Source: Thiotrichales bacterium
GTDB lineage: Bacteria; Pseudomonadota; Gammaproteobacteria; Thiomicrospirales; Thiomicrospiraceae
Direction of reading: 5' to 3'
Assembly: GCA_016938655.1 (NCBI GenBank)
Contig: JAFGUG010000031.1
Location: 98,653-162,652, forward strand
Length of the DNA: 64,000 nucleotides
Below the pieces are notes generated by a model. It was not told the DNA's origin and did no database searches. It was given only the letters and a program-made list of their open reading frames with translations. Made by a program: the position numbers and the translations under genes. Below are positions 8,454 to 19,123 of this stretch, one piece after another; the first letter of the stretch is position 1; each line of letters starts with the position of its first letter.

Positions 8454-9182
8454 CTAGAAGTCGTAAATAACCGTTAAGGTTGTTTGCGTATCTGTTTTTT
8501 TAGCGCCAGCGCCAGGCTCACTATTGTGGCGGTATTGGAAGCCGGCTTTCAAGCTAAGGTCACCCGCAAGTGCCACTTTTAAACCTGAGTTGGTTTCAAG
8601 TTTTGTTTGGTTGTCACCCGCATAAACAATGGCATCTTGCGTAAAAGCAACATGCTCATTTACTTGGTAAGCGTAATCGGCTTTTAAGCGAACCACCATC
8701 TGCTCTTCATCTTCTGCTAAATCATAATCGGTGGTTTGAAAACCGATACCTGCTTCCGCGTTTAATAAATTTTTCTCATCTTTAATAAGTGTTTTACCAA
8801 GACCAATGGTATAGAGAGAGTCGAGTTTTAAGTCAGCAAACTCATCTTTTTCAAAACGTGCTTGTGCAAAGCTGTAGTAGCTTTTATCCGCAGCGTAAAA
8901 GCGGTTGTACTGCAAGTCTGCAACATAACGCTTTTGAGTTTGAACATTGTTTTCAGACTTATTGTTTACCGAAAAAGCACTTTTTATTTCGTATACCGGC
9001 TGAACGTAGTCAATTTTAACCAAACCTAAAACACTTTGGCTCTCGGTGTTCCCTGTGTTTTTTGTAAAACCAAATTCACCTGCGCCACTAAAGCCAGTGT
9101 CATCTGCAAAAGTGTTCATGCTGGCAACCGATAGAATGGCAATAGAAGCCACTTTAAATGTGTTTTTTTTCATTGTAATCAT
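8454..9182 (-). CDS. DUF481 (YdiY-like) outer-membrane beta-barrel protein
   Basis: A 242-residue exported protein with a signal peptide (KKNTFKVASIAILSVASMNTFA, cleavage after TFA). The mature part is a run of alternating-residue beta strands ending in aromatic F (VIYDF), as outer-membrane barrels do, with the DUF481 features GFTKNTGNTESQS near the start and a Tyr/Asp-rich middle. Function of this family is unknown; related proteins are called salt-induced outer-membrane proteins. A second in-frame ATG at 9173 has better spacing from a GAGATGA sequence and is a likely true start. It is divergent from accA. Confidence 0.82.
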   Translation of the reverse strand: MITMKKNTFKVASIAILSVASMNTFADDTGFSGAGEFGFTKNTGNTESQSVLGLVKIDYVQPVYEIKSAFSVNNKSENNVQTQKRYVADLQYNRFYAADKSYYSFAQARFEKDEFADLKLDSLYTIGLGKTLIKDEKNLLNAEAGIGFQTTDYDLAEDEEQMVVRLKADYAYQVNEHVAFTQDAIVYAGDNQTKLETNSGLKVALAGDLSLKAGFQYRHNSEPGAGAKKTDTQTTLTVIYDF

Positions 9183-9277
9183 CTCAATTTCAAAGGTTAA
9201 TTAAATTTAAATTTGAGTGGATTATAAATTAATTTTATCTCTGTTTACAAAGTTAAATCCCAGTAATGACATAACTT

Positions 9278-9289
9278 AGCAGGCCTGCT
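9278..9289. repeat. HIP-like palindrome copy 4, full 12-mer
   Basis: Perfect AGCAGGCCTGCT in the divergent gap between the DUF481 gene and accA. Confidence 0.95.
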
Positions 9290-9416
9290 TACTTTAAATG
9301 TGTGTTCGATTTAAGTTCATTTATATAAAAATTTGAGTGATTAGTACGCCTATTTACAAGGAACTTTGTTAGAATGCGACATTACTTCTTAGTTGATTTG
9401 ATAATGGAATTGAAGC

Positions 9417-10373
9417 ATGAAATTAGACTTTTTAGATTTTGAACAACCGATCGCCGAGCTTGAAGCTAAAATCGACGAGCTCCGTCATATGGATGGCGGC
9501 GGCATGGATTTGATTCAAGAGATCGCAAGCTTAGAAGAAAAAAATAAGAATATGACGGAGTCTATTTTTAGAAATTTAACGGATGTTCAAATTGCGCAGG
9601 TAGCACGTCATCCGCAACGTCCTTATACGTCTGACTACATCAAATCAATTTTTACCGATTTTAAAGAGCTACACGGTGACCGTGCGTTTTCTGATGACTG
9701 GGCAATTATTGCTGGTTTAGCCCGCATTGATGGTCAGCCAGTGATGGTGATTGGTCAAGAGAAAGGCCGTGATACTAAGGAGAAAATCAAACGTAATTTT
9801 GGTATGCCACGCCCAGAAGGTTACCGTAAAGCGTTACGCTTGATGAAAACCGCTGAACGTTTTGGTCTGCCCATCGTCACTTTTATTGACACCCCCGGTG
9901 CTTATCCAGGAATTGATGCTGAAGAGCGTGGTCAGAGTGAAGCGATTGCGCGTAACTTGATTGAGATGGCAGAGTTAAAAGTTCCGGTTATTTGTACGGT
10001 GATTGGTGAAGGTGGTTCGGGTGGTGCTTTAGCAATCGGTGTGGGTGACGTTACCATGATGATGCAGTACAGTACCTATTCGGTTATCTCGCCTGAAGGG
10101 TGTGCATCGATTTTGTGGAAAAATGCGGCTAATGCAAAAGATGCGGCGGAAGCCTTAGGGATTACCGCCCCCCGTTTGAATGAACTGGGGCTGGTTGATC
10201 AAATTATCCCTGAACCGATGGGTGGGGCGCATAGAAATCCTCAGCAAGCGGCTGATAACTTAAAAATCGCTCTTAAAGTTCAACTTTCACAACTAGCAGA
10301 ACGGCCAATTGAAGAGTTGTTAGATGCCCGTTATCAACGTTATATGAGTTACGGCAACTTTGAAGATGCGTAA
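9417..10373 (+). CDS. accA: Acetyl-CoA carboxylase carboxyltransferase subunit alpha
   Basis: With AccD it moves the carboxyl group from biotin on AccB to acetyl-CoA, the first step of fatty acid synthesis. The 318-residue length is standard (E. coli 319). N-terminal [18 protein letters not shown], then [29 protein letters not shown] and the crotonase-fold glycine motif [15 protein letters not shown] are diagnostic. ATG at 9417. An intrinsic terminator 50 bp downstream separates it from tilS. Confidence 0.97.
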   Translation: MKLDFLDFEQPIAELEAKIDELRHMDGGGMDLIQEIASLEEKNKNMTESIFRNLTDVQIAQVARHPQRPYTSDYIKSIFTDFKELHGDRAFSDDWAIIAGLARIDGQPVMVIGQEKGRDTKEKIKRNFGMPRPEGYRKALRLMKTAERFGLPIVTFIDTPGAYPGIDAEERGQSEAIARNLIEMAELKVPVICTVIGEGGSGGALAIGVGDVTMMMQYSTYSVISPEGCASILWKNAANAKDAAEALGITAPRLNELGLVDQIIPEPMGGAHRNPQQAADNLKIALKVQLSQLAERPIEELLDARYQRYMSYGNFEDA

Positions 10374-10424
10374 TCACCTTAATATCTAACAAAGTTAAGC
10401 ATTAACTAAAACAAAACAAACACT

Positions 10425-10461
10425 AAATCACTGACGATTCTAAAATCTCAGTGATTTTTTT
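10425..10461 (+). terminator. Terminator after accA
   Basis: AAATCACTGA pairs with TCAGTGATTT around a 13-nt loop and runs into a T-tract. Confidence 0.85.
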
Positions 10462-10487
10462 ATTTAACCCCTCTAATTAGGTCTAAA

Positions 10488-11915
10488 GTGCAACTTTCTT
10501 ACCCAACGCTATTAACTGAATTTGAGCAGTTTAAAAAACAAACTGAGCATCGGTCTTTTCTGGTCGCGTTTAGTGGTGGGTTGGACTCTACGGTACTATT
10601 GCACCTTCTTGCACACGATGCTGAACTGCATGCACGTACCCGAGCGTTATATGTTGATCATCAGATACAGTCTGAATCAGCTGTTTGGGGGTTGCACTGT
10701 GAGAAGGTTTGCCACAATTGGGCCATTCCATTTCAGTCTATTCAAGTCACTCTGGGTACTGAGCATCGGCAAGGGTTAGAGGCTCGAGCTCGAAAAGCGC
10801 GTTATTCGGCACTTTATAAGGCCTTGCTACCCGATACTTTATTGTTGACGGCACATCATCAGCGCGATCAGGTTGAAACCTTTCTTTTGAATTTGACTCG
10901 AGGCAGTGGGGTAGCGGGGTTAGCAGCCATGCCATATCAAAAGTCCATGACTGTTCAGAACCACAAAAAAACGGATCATATCCGTCCGCTCTTAAGGGTG
11001 CCTTACCAAGAGTTGGTAGCCTATGCCGATCACTTTATGCTTGATTGGGTCGAGGACCCCAGTAATTTAGATCATCGTTATGCTCGTAATTTGGTGCGCA
11101 ATCAACTGCTTCCTCAATTTGAACAGGCCTGCCCAAATATTCAATCACAAATTGCCAAATCGGCTGAGTATCAAGCTGAAGCATTCGGCTTACTCGATCG
11201 ACTGGCTGAACAAGATTTAAAACGAGGAGTATTTAATGTTCACTGCATTACGCTATCAAGTTACGCAGAACTGGATTGGCCGAGCTTGAAGAATGTCTTG
11301 CGATACTGGGGCAAGACGCTGTTGAATGTGCAATTCAGCGCTGACCATTTAGAATGGATTAAACTTTATGGCTGTGATCAGTGTTCAGCCACAGCAAGTC
11401 TAAAAATGCGTTCGGGTTCATTAAGGTTTTATCGAGATAATCTCTACTATGTCGTTGATTCTTATAATAACTACTCATTTAACCTGTCTGAATTTAAAGC
11501 TCAGTTAAGCGATCAGTCAAAAGGCGCTAGTCGTTTGGAAGAGCACTTTGAAACACGCCAGTTTGATTTGACATTACCGCATTTATGGGTGCACGAATAT
11601 AAAGATCGCTTAACCGTTAGGAACCTTAGAGAGGGCGAGCCTTTTAACCGACAGAAAGCTAAAAAATGGTTTCAAGAGCAGGGGGTTCCAACTTGGCAAA
11701 GAGGATTTTGGCCGGTGCTTTTTTTGGATGAGACCCCTTTGTTTTTATGTGGAGCTGATATTAAAAAAGGCTGGCTAAGCCCTGAATTAGTAGACCGCTA
11801 TCAGGCACAACTCATGCATAATGATGCTGGTTCAGAGAAAGTCAGTTACCGTTTTACTGAGCATGATGTTGTGAGTTTTTTTCAAGACGAACACGTCAAA
11901 ATTAAATCGATTTGA
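10488..11915 (+). CDS. tilS: tRNA(Ile)-lysidine synthase
   Basis: TilS attaches lysine to C34 of the CAU anticodon of tRNA-Ile2, changing its codon and amino-acid identity; it is essential. The N-type ATP pyrophosphatase motif SGGLDST sits at 29-35, followed by AHHQRDQVETFLLNLTRGSGVAGLAAM, which is the family signature. The C-terminal TilS domain (about 370-460) has LTVRNLREGEPF and KKWFQEQGVPTWQRGFWPVL. The start is GTG at 10488; no better start is visible. At 475 residues it is somewhat longer than E. coli TilS (432). It contains one palindrome copy read as Gln-Ala-Cys. Confidence 0.94.
   Translation: MQLSYPTLLTEFEQFKKQTEHRSFLVAFSGGLDSTVLLHLLAHDAELHARTRALYVDHQIQSESAVWGLHCEKVCHNWAIPFQSIQVTLGTEHRQGLEARARKARYSALYKALLPDTLLLTAHHQRDQVETFLLNLTRGSGVAGLAAMPYQKSMTVQNHKKTDHIRPLLRVPYQELVAYADHFMLDWVEDPSNLDHRYARNLVRNQLLPQFEQACPNIQSQIAKSAEYQAEAFGLLDRLAEQDLKRGVFNVHCITLSSYAELDWPSLKNVLRYWGKTLLNVQFSADHLEWIKLYGCDQCSATASLKMRSGSLRFYRDNLYYVVDSYNNYSFNLSEFKAQLSDQSKGASRLEEHFETRQFDLTLPHLWVHEYKDRLTVRNLREGEPFNRQKAKKWFQEQGVPTWQRGFWPVLFLDETPLFLCGADIKKGWLSPELVDRYQAQLMHNDAGSEKVSYRFTEHDVVSFFQDEHVKIKSI
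11123..11132. repeat. HIP-like palindrome copy 5 (9 of 10)
   Basis: ACAGGCCTGC inside tilS, read as Gln-Ala-Cys. Confidence 0.85.
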
Positions 11916-11974
11916 GAAAATGGACTTAATGGATTTTTTAGCCTAGTTTTGTTTGTTCCAACTATTAAATAACA

Positions 11975-12003
11975 TTGCTGAAATACAGGATTTGGGCTAT
12001 AAT
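11975..12003 (+). promoter_or_regulatory. Sigma-70-type promoter for pyrG-kdsA
   Basis: TTGCTG, 17-bp spacer, perfect TATAAT; predicted start about 12010, 54 nt ahead of the pyrG ATG. Confidence 0.65.
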
Positions 12004-12063
12004 TCCCACCCATTCTGATTCATCTAATTCTTAGATTTAAAACGTTCAATAAAGTGTAGATTA

Positions 12064-13704
12064 ATGACTAAATTTATTTTTGTGACTGGTGGGGTTGTTT
12101 CATCCTTAGGTAAGGGAATCGCGGCTGCATCATTGGGTGCATTGCTTGAAGCACGCGGTCTTAGAGTCAGCATGTTAAAAATGGATCCGTATATCAACGT
12201 CGATCCTGGTACCATGAGCCCACTTCAGCACGGCGAAGTGTTCGTTACCGACGACGGTGCGGAAACCGATTTGGATTTAGGTCATTATGAACGTTACGTT
12301 CAGCGTCATTTTAAGCGCCGCAACAGCTTCTCTACCGGTCAGGTGTATGAGAGTGTTATCCGCAATGAACGTCGTGGTGACTATTTAGGCGGTACGGTTC
12401 AAGTTATTCCACACATTACAGATGAAATCATCAGACGCATTAAGTATGCGGCCTCTGAAGCGGATATTGTTTTAGTGGAAGTGGGGGGTACCGTTGGGGA
12501 TATTGAATCTTTACCTTTCCTAGAAGCGATTCGTCAATTAAGCATTGAAGTAGGGCGTGATCGTGCATTGTTTATGCATCTTACGCTGCTTCCTTACATT
12601 GCCGTGGCAGGTGAAGTGAAAACCAAACCGACCCAGCATTCGGTTAAAGAGTTGCGCTCAATCGGTATTCAGCCGGATATTCTAGTTTGCCGTTCTGAAA
12701 TCCCATTAGAAGACAACGAAAAACGCAAAATTGCCTTGTTTACCAATGTGCAAGAGAAAGCGGTTATCAACTCACTTGATGCACGTACCATTTATGAAGT
12801 ACCTCGTATGCTTCATGAACAGGGCTTAGATGATTTAGTGATCGATCGTTTCCGTTTAACAGATACACCTGCAGCAGATTTATCGGATTGGGATAAAGTG
12901 GTTTTTGATCAACTTAACCCTGTACAAAATGTTGACATTGCCATGGTCGGTAAATACGTTGATTTAACCGAAGCATACAAATCCTTAATTGAAGCTTTAA
13001 TTCATGCAGGCATTCACACCAAAACAAAAGTCAATATTCATTATCTCGATTCAGAAGTGCTTGAAACGACGGGGATTGATATCTTAAAAACCATGGATGC
13101 GGTTTTAGTTCCAGGTGGATTTGGTTCACGAGGCGTTGAGGGCAAAATCCAGGCCATTCAGTATGCGCGTGAAAATAAAGTGCCTTACCTAGGTATTTGT
13201 TTAGGTATGCAGATGGCCGTTACCGAATTCGCACGTCATGTTGCTGGCTTAGATGGCGCGCACAGTACCGAACTCAACCCAAATACGCCGCATCCGGTGG
13301 TGGCACTGATTACCGAATGGACAGATGAAAATGGTCAGACGGTTGAACGTGACGAGAACGCCGATTTGGGCGGCACTATGCGTTTGGGTGCTCAAAACTG
13401 TCACCTACAAGCGGGGTCTAAAATTGCTGAAGTGTATGGTAGTGAGTTAATCAGTGAGCGTCACCGTCATCGTTACGAAGTAAACGACGGTTATGTTGCT
13501 CGATTAGAAGAAGCCGGCTTAATTTTTGCCGGTCGTTCAGAAGATGGCAGCTTGGTTGAGACCATTGAAATTGCTGATCACCCTTGGTTTGTTGCGTGTC
13601 AATTCCATCCGGAATTTACCTCAACCCCCAGAAACGGTCACCCACTATTTTCGGCATTTGTAAAAGCTGCAAATGCGCACAAAACATCGCAAGAGACTCA
13701 TTAA
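12064..13704 (+). CDS. pyrG: CTP synthase
   Basis: Amidates UTP to CTP with ATP and glutamine. The 546 residues have the usual two domains: synthetase (1-265, opening [24 protein letters not shown]) and class I glutamine amidotransferase (about 290-540) with nucleophile C379 in GICLGMQ and the His/Glu pair in [11 protein letters not shown]. Length equals that of E. coli (545). Its stop codon directly abuts the kdsA ATG, so the two are co-transcribed from the promoter upstream; this pyrG-kdsA-eno-ftsB order is conserved in many gammaproteobacteria. Confidence 0.98.
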   Translation: MTKFIFVTGGVVSSLGKGIAAASLGALLEARGLRVSMLKMDPYINVDPGTMSPLQHGEVFVTDDGAETDLDLGHYERYVQRHFKRRNSFSTGQVYESVIRNERRGDYLGGTVQVIPHITDEIIRRIKYAASEADIVLVEVGGTVGDIESLPFLEAIRQLSIEVGRDRALFMHLTLLPYIAVAGEVKTKPTQHSVKELRSIGIQPDILVCRSEIPLEDNEKRKIALFTNVQEKAVINSLDARTIYEVPRMLHEQGLDDLVIDRFRLTDTPAADLSDWDKVVFDQLNPVQNVDIAMVGKYVDLTEAYKSLIEALIHAGIHTKTKVNIHYLDSEVLETTGIDILKTMDAVLVPGGFGSRGVEGKIQAIQYARENKVPYLGICLGMQMAVTEFARHVAGLDGAHSTELNPNTPHPVVALITEWTDENGQTVERDENADLGGTMRLGAQNCHLQAGSKIAEVYGSELISERHRHRYEVNDGYVARLEEAGLIFAGRSEDGSLVETIEIADHPWFVACQFHPEFTSTPRNGHPLFSAFVKAANAHKTSQETH

Positions 13705-14541
13705 ATGAAACTATGTCACTTTGAAGCGGGAATTGACCAGCCGTTATTTTTAATCGCTGGGCCTTGTGTTATTGAGTCAGAACAACTTGCGCTCGATACC
13801 GCAGGTTTGTTAAAAGAGATAACAGATGAATTAGGCATTCCATTCATCTACAAATCCTCTTATGACAAAGCAAATCGAACTTCAACCAGCAGTTTTCGTG
13901 GTTTAGGTGTGGATGAAGGGCTACGAATTTTACAAAAAGTAAAAGACGAAATTGGTGTTCCGGTTTTAACGGATGTTCATGAAGACACGCCTTTGGATGA
14001 AGTCGCTTCTGTGGTTGATGTCATGCAAACGCCTGCGTTTTTAGTTCGTCAAACCAATTTTATTCAAAATGTCTGTCGTCAAGGTATTCCCGTTAATATT
14101 AAAAAGGGACAGTTTCAAGCGCCTTGGGATATGGACCAAGTGGTCGCCAAGGCGCGTGAAGTGGGCAATGAAAATATCATGGTTTGTGATCGCGGGACTT
14201 CATTTGGTTACAACACCTTAGTTTCAGACATGCGCGGTTTGCCAAGAATGCGTCAAACAGGCTGTCCAGTGGTATTTGATGCCACCCACTCGGTTCAGCA
14301 ACCGGGTGGTCAAGGTGCAACCTCAGGCGGGCAACGTGAAATGGTACCCGTTTTAGCACGGGCTGCAGTCGCCGCTGGTATTTCAGGCCTGTTTATGGAG
14401 ACACATCCCGATCCTGCCAATGCCTTAAGTGATGGACCAAACATGTGGCCAATCCATAACTTAAAACCGTTATTACAAACTTTAAAACGATTAGACGACC
14501 TGGTTAAGTCAGAAGGCTTTATTGAAGATTCAATTAAATAA
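13705..14541 (+). CDS. kdsA: 3-deoxy-D-manno-octulosonate 8-phosphate synthase
   Basis: Condenses phosphoenolpyruvate with arabinose 5-phosphate to make KDO-8-phosphate for lipopolysaccharide inner core. The 278-residue TIM-barrel protein has the family blocks [36 protein letters not shown] and [13 protein letters not shown]. Its ATG follows the pyrG stop with no gap. Residues Asn-Thr near the KANRTS motif place it with the metal-independent KdsA form, though I did not check every ligand. One palindrome core lies inside, read as Ser-Gly-Leu. Confidence 0.96.
   Translation: MKLCHFEAGIDQPLFLIAGPCVIESEQLALDTAGLLKEITDELGIPFIYKSSYDKANRTSTSSFRGLGVDEGLRILQKVKDEIGVPVLTDVHEDTPLDEVASVVDVMQTPAFLVRQTNFIQNVCRQGIPVNIKKGQFQAPWDMDQVVAKAREVGNENIMVCDRGTSFGYNTLVSDMRGLPRMRQTGCPVVFDATHSVQQPGGQGATSGGQREMVPVLARAAVAAGISGLFMETHPDPANALSDGPNMWPIHNLKPLLQTLKRLDDLVKSEGFIEDSIK
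14393..14402. repeat. HIP-like core copy 6 (8 of 10)
   Basis: TCAGGCCTGT inside kdsA; the 8-bp core CAGGCCTG is intact; read as Ser-Gly-Leu. Confidence 0.7.
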
Positions 14542-14634
14542 ACGAAGTTTTCTCAACAAAAAACAAAGTTGTCATACGGTTGAAATATCAGCCGTTTATA
14601 ATCACTCAGATTCATAAATTTTTAGAAAAGATAG

Positions 14635-15924
<1,290 letters not shown>

Positions 15925-15978
15925 TTGAAAGTTTATCGTCGCTTTAATTAATTAACACAATGAAATAACAGGTTTCTT

Positions 15979-16323
15979 ATGAAAATACTCTATATTTCAT
16001 TGGCGTTAATTATTTTAGTGCTTCAAGCTCGTTTATTGTCTTCCGAGGGAGGCATTAGCGAGCTTTTTGCGTTACAGAAACAGCTAAATCAATTGGAAGT
16101 TGAATTGGCGGAGCAGCAAGCGCTGAACGCTGAGTTGGCACAAGAGGTTAAGGTGTTGCAAACGCAAGACAGTGCTATAGAGACAATCGCTCGACAAACA
16201 TTGGGCATGGTCGCTAAAGATGAAGTTTTTATCGAAGTCATTGAACTTCCAGAGGTCGCGACTCAACCGCTTTTGACCAAAGAGATGCCACTAACAAACG
16301 CCCCAGAAACCCTTTCAGAATAG
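15979..16323 (+). CDS. ftsB: Cell division protein FtsB
   Basis: Small bitopic divisome protein that forms the FtsQ-FtsL-FtsB complex. One N-terminal membrane segment (about 3-20), then a coiled coil (about 30-65) with leucine/glutamine heptads, then the conserved ESIARQTLGMV-like element (IETIARQTLGMVAKDEVF). At 114 residues it is slightly longer than E. coli FtsB (103), the extra being an acidic tail. Follows eno by 54 bp, its standard location in gammaproteobacteria. Confidence 0.93.
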   Translation: MKILYISLALIILVLQARLLSSEGGISELFALQKQLNQLEVELAEQQALNAELAQEVKVLQTQDSAIETIARQTLGMVAKDEVFIEVIELPEVATQPLLTKEMPLTNAPETLSE

Positions 16324-16340
16324 TTTAAATGATCAAAATG

Positions 16341-16352
16341 AGCAGGCCTGCT
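16341..16352. repeat. HIP-like palindrome copy 7, full 12-mer
   Basis: Perfect AGCAGGCCTGCT between the convergent genes ftsB and smr, followed by T-rich sequence; may also act as a terminator. Confidence 0.95.
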
Positions 16353-16402
16353 TATTTTTAATTGTTCCTTTCAGTTTTTTTAAATAAACCTTAATTGCAA
16401 AT

Positions 16403-16969
16403 TTATTGTGCCTTTAACAAGACGTAAACACTGCCTGTGCCGCCATCTTTTGGTAAGCTGCTGCAGAATGCAATCACTTTTTTGATTTGTCTTAATCGCA
16501 TATTGACCAAGTTTTTTAATACGGGCGCACTGGCTTCTGAGTTATAGCCTTTGCCGTGAATCACCAAAGCACAACGCTTTTTATGTTGATAACATCGGTT
16601 TATGAAGTTTTGCAACGCTTCATCCGCCGCCACTTCGGTTAAACCGTGCAGATCCAACTCGGCCTCAATTGGATATTCGCCTCTTTTTAAACGGGTTAAA
16701 TCCTGCAAGCGCAGTCCTTTTCGGTGGTGCATCAAACTTTCGTAAGCACTGACCGGTTCTAATTTATCGTATTGACTGACCGTTCCTTGACTACCCATTT
16801 TATTCTGTTGCTGACGATTTTTTTCGCGAAGCGCCTTCATGGTTTCCTGGTAACGTTTGGTTTGCTGTGTTTCACGATCCGTTTTAAGGATGTTCGAGGA
16901 TTTAATTGGTGAAACATCTTGCATTGCCGAAGCAAATAGGGATTTCTCTTCATCTGACAACTTAGACAC
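16403..16969 (-). CDS. Smr-domain endonuclease-like protein (SmrA/SmrB type)
   Basis: A 188-residue protein with a basic, glutamine-rich N-terminal half (about 1-85) and a C-terminal Smr domain (about 100-188). The two hallmark motifs are present: LDLHG and HGKGYN, with the terminal VLLK. Smr proteins cleave DNA or mRNA; E. coli SmrB cuts mRNA between collided ribosomes, while SmrA is less understood. Which of the two this is cannot be settled by eye, so no symbol is given. It is divergent from surE with only 44 bp between likely starts. Confidence 0.88.
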   Translation of the reverse strand: MSKLSDEEKSLFASAMQDVSPIKSSNILKTDRETQQTKRYQETMKALREKNRQQQNKMGSQGTVSQYDKLEPVSAYESLMHHRKGLRLQDLTRLKRGEYPIEAELDLHGLTEVAADEALQNFINRCYQHKKRCALVIHGKGYNSEASAPVLKNLVNMRLRQIKKVIAFCSSLPKDGGTGSVYVLLKAQ

Positions 16970-17013
16970 TATATAATCTGCCTTAATATTTTTTAATGTG
17001 GATAGTGTACCCG

Positions 17014-17778
17014 ATGAAGATTCTTCTCTCCAATGATGATGGTTATTTAGCCCCAGGGATTCAAGTGCTCTTCCAAGCGTTACAACAAGCCAATCTTCAT
17101 GAGCAGATTATTCTTTTAGCGCCTGATCGTAATCGTAGTGCTGCAAGTAATTCCTTAACGTTGCTTGACCCTTTACGTATTCAAGATCAAACGCCTATAG
17201 GCCTGGATGAGAGTCTTAAAGTTTATTCACTAAACGGTACGCCAACGGATTGTGTGCACATGGGCGTGAATGGTGCGTTAGACTTTCAGCCTGACATTGT
17301 GATTTCCGGTATTAATGATGGTGCGAATATGGGGGATGATGTTATCTATTCGGGTACGGTCGCCGCTGCGACCGAAGGGCGTTTTTTAGGCAAGCCCTCC
17401 ATTGCTATTTCACTGTGTGGTGATCAAAATTTTGATACCGCCGCCTATGTTTTAATCTCTTTTTTACGAGATATGCCACAGGTGAGTTCTGATACCATTA
17501 TTAACATTAATGTTCCGGATATCCCATTAGAAACGCTTAAAGGCATTCAGATTACTCGGTTAGGTAAGCGCCACTGTTCAGAAGCCGTGGTTAGGCAGAT
17601 TGATCCGCGTGGTAAACCTATTTTTTGGATTGGGCCCGCCGGTGAAGCGGCGGACGCCAGCATTGGTACTGACTTTCATGCAGTTGAGCAGGGGTACGCT
17701 TCGATTACCCCACTCAAAATTGATCTAACGCATTATGAGATGATGGAGCCTTTAGCACAGTGGGCAAAGGCGTTGTAA
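17014..17778 (+). CDS. surE: 5'/3'-nucleotidase SurE
   Basis: Metal-dependent survival protein phosphatase that removes phosphate from nucleoside monophosphates. The first motif LLSNDDGY holds the metal-binding Asp pair; GTPTDCVHMGVNG, SGINDGANMGDDVIYSGTVAAATEGRFLG and LNGTP complete the active site. The start is taken at the ATG at 17014 (MKILLSNDDG), which matches the family, although an in-frame ATG exists at 16996. Product of 254 residues against 253 in E. coli. Its stop overlaps the pcm start by one base (TAATG), so the two are translationally coupled. Confidence 0.95.
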   Translation: MKILLSNDDGYLAPGIQVLFQALQQANLHEQIILLAPDRNRSAASNSLTLLDPLRIQDQTPIGLDESLKVYSLNGTPTDCVHMGVNGALDFQPDIVISGINDGANMGDDVIYSGTVAAATEGRFLGKPSIAISLCGDQNFDTAAYVLISFLRDMPQVSSDTIININVPDIPLETLKGIQITRLGKRHCSEAVVRQIDPRGKPIFWIGPAGEAADASIGTDFHAVEQGYASITPLKIDLTHYEMMEPLAQWAKAL

Positions 17779-18512
17779 TGCAAACTCATCCCTATCCGCC
17801 TCGAACGAATCTTTTTGATACAGTGTTAACCTACCCAAACGAGGCATTTCGTCAAAAACAAGGTGTGGGTATGACCTCTCAGCGTACTCGAGATAGGTTG
17901 GTTAAGCGACTGATTGAGTTAGGGATTTATGATGAGCGGGTTTTAAATGCGATGCGCCAAGTACCGCGCCACTGTTTTTTAGATGAGGCGATGGGCAGTC
18001 GCTCGTATGAGGATACGGCGTTACCGATTGGCTATGGTCAAACCATCTCTCAACCGATTGTAGTGGCAACCATGACGCAATGGCTGCTTGCAGATACGGA
18101 TCACCGTCCTATGAAAAAGGTTCTGGAAATTGGAACGGGTTCCGGTTACCAAACGTCAATTTTATCGTTGTTAATTGACGAAATTTACACCGTTGAACGC
18201 ATTGCACCTTTAATGGCGCGTGCCCGAGATGTTTTAAACGATTTACAATTATCTAACATTACTTTTAACTTAAATGATGGTCACTGGGGCTGGCAAGATG
18301 AGGCACCGTTTGACGGCATTATTTCTGCGGCTTCGCCGGCAAAACTTCCAGAAGAATTGATAAGCCAACTCAAAGAGGGCGGTCGTCTGGTGATGCCCAT
18401 TGGTGAGCAGCAGCAACTGCTTTATGGGTTTGAGAAAACGGCAACGGGTGTTAAAGAGACCTGTTTAGGTGAGGTGATGTTTGTGCCAATGAAACAAGGA
18501 ATTGAAGCGTGA
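17778..18512 (+). CDS. pcm: Protein-L-isoaspartate O-methyltransferase
   Basis: Repairs isoaspartyl damage in proteins using S-adenosylmethionine. SAM-binding motif VLEIGTGSGYQT is present near 121-132, preceded by the PIGYGQTISQPIVVATMTQ active-site stretch. Start placed at ATG 17778, overlapping the surE stop by one base. The family usually begins near MTSQRTRDRLVKRL; here about 33 extra residues precede it, so an internal start is possible. surE-pcm-yqaA-nlpD is a widely conserved order. Confidence 0.94.
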   Translation: MQTHPYPPRTNLFDTVLTYPNEAFRQKQGVGMTSQRTRDRLVKRLIELGIYDERVLNAMRQVPRHCFLDEAMGSRSYEDTALPIGYGQTISQPIVVATMTQWLLADTDHRPMKKVLEIGTGSGYQTSILSLLIDEIYTVERIAPLMARARDVLNDLQLSNITFNLNDGHWGWQDEAPFDGIISAASPAKLPEELISQLKEGGRLVMPIGEQQQLLYGFEKTATGVKETCLGEVMFVPMKQGIEA

Positions 18513-19087
18513 GTCTTTTTTCTTCACTGTATGATAAAACCCTAATGTGGGCTAAGCATCCGAAAGCCCCATGGTATTTAGGCGGCATGAGTTTTGCCGA
18601 ATCCTCTTTCTTTCCCATTCCACCCGACGTTATGCTGATGCCAATGGCGTTAGCGAAGCCAGATAAAGCCTTTCAATATGCTTGGATTACCACGATATTT
18701 TCGTTATTGGGTGGTGTTTTGGGGTATGCCATCGGTTATTGGATGCTGGATATGGTGTGGCCGTTAATTGAGTCAATTGGCTATGTTGAAAAGTACCGTA
18801 AAATTGAAGGTTTTTTTGCTGAGTATGGCGTTTGGATTGTGTTTATAGCCGGGTTCAGCCCCATTCCTTATAAACTGTTTACCGTGACCGCTGGCGCAAC
18901 CGGTATGGCGTTACTGCCTTTTATTATTGCTTCGTTTATTGGTCGTGGCGCGCGTTTCTTTTTGGTCGCTTGGCTAATGAAGGTGGGTGGGGAGCGTTAC
19001 GAACCTAAAATCCGTCAATGGATAGATTGGATTGGTTGGTTTGTGATTGCTCTCGTGATCTTCTATATTATTCACAAAGTCACCTAG
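18509..19087 (+). CDS. YqaA/DedA-like (VTT domain) membrane protein
   Basis: A 192-residue inner-membrane protein with five to six hydrophobic segments. It has the SNARE-associated/DedA features: ESSFFPIPPDVMLMPMAL (re-entrant loop), the GYWMLDMVWPLIE segment and a GFSPIPYKLFTVTAGATGM motif with the typical F-x-R-x-x-P-like loop changed to FSPIPYK. Related proteins move phospholipids or undecaprenyl phosphate across membranes; this subfamily is untested. The start is GTG overlapping the pcm stop by 4 bp (GTGA). A second, shorter relative occurs at 55582-56013. Confidence 0.85.
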   Translation: MSLFSSLYDKTLMWAKHPKAPWYLGGMSFAESSFFPIPPDVMLMPMALAKPDKAFQYAWITTIFSLLGGVLGYAIGYWMLDMVWPLIESIGYVEKYRKIEGFFAEYGVWIVFIAGFSPIPYKLFTVTAGATGMALLPFIIASFIGRGARFFLVAWLMKVGGERYEPKIRQWIDWIGWFVIALVIFYIIHKVT

Positions 19088-19123
19088 GGTAGGTAATAGA
19101 GTCATGCGAGGTGAGATTTAATA

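Noticed and set aside
17214..17222. Further palindrome copies TAGGCCTGG (17.2 kb), TAGGCCTGA (32.8 kb), CAGGCCTCA (38.3 kb) and CAGGCCTTT (55.6 kb)
   Set aside because: Each breaks the 8-bp core CAGGCCTG, so they were not counted.
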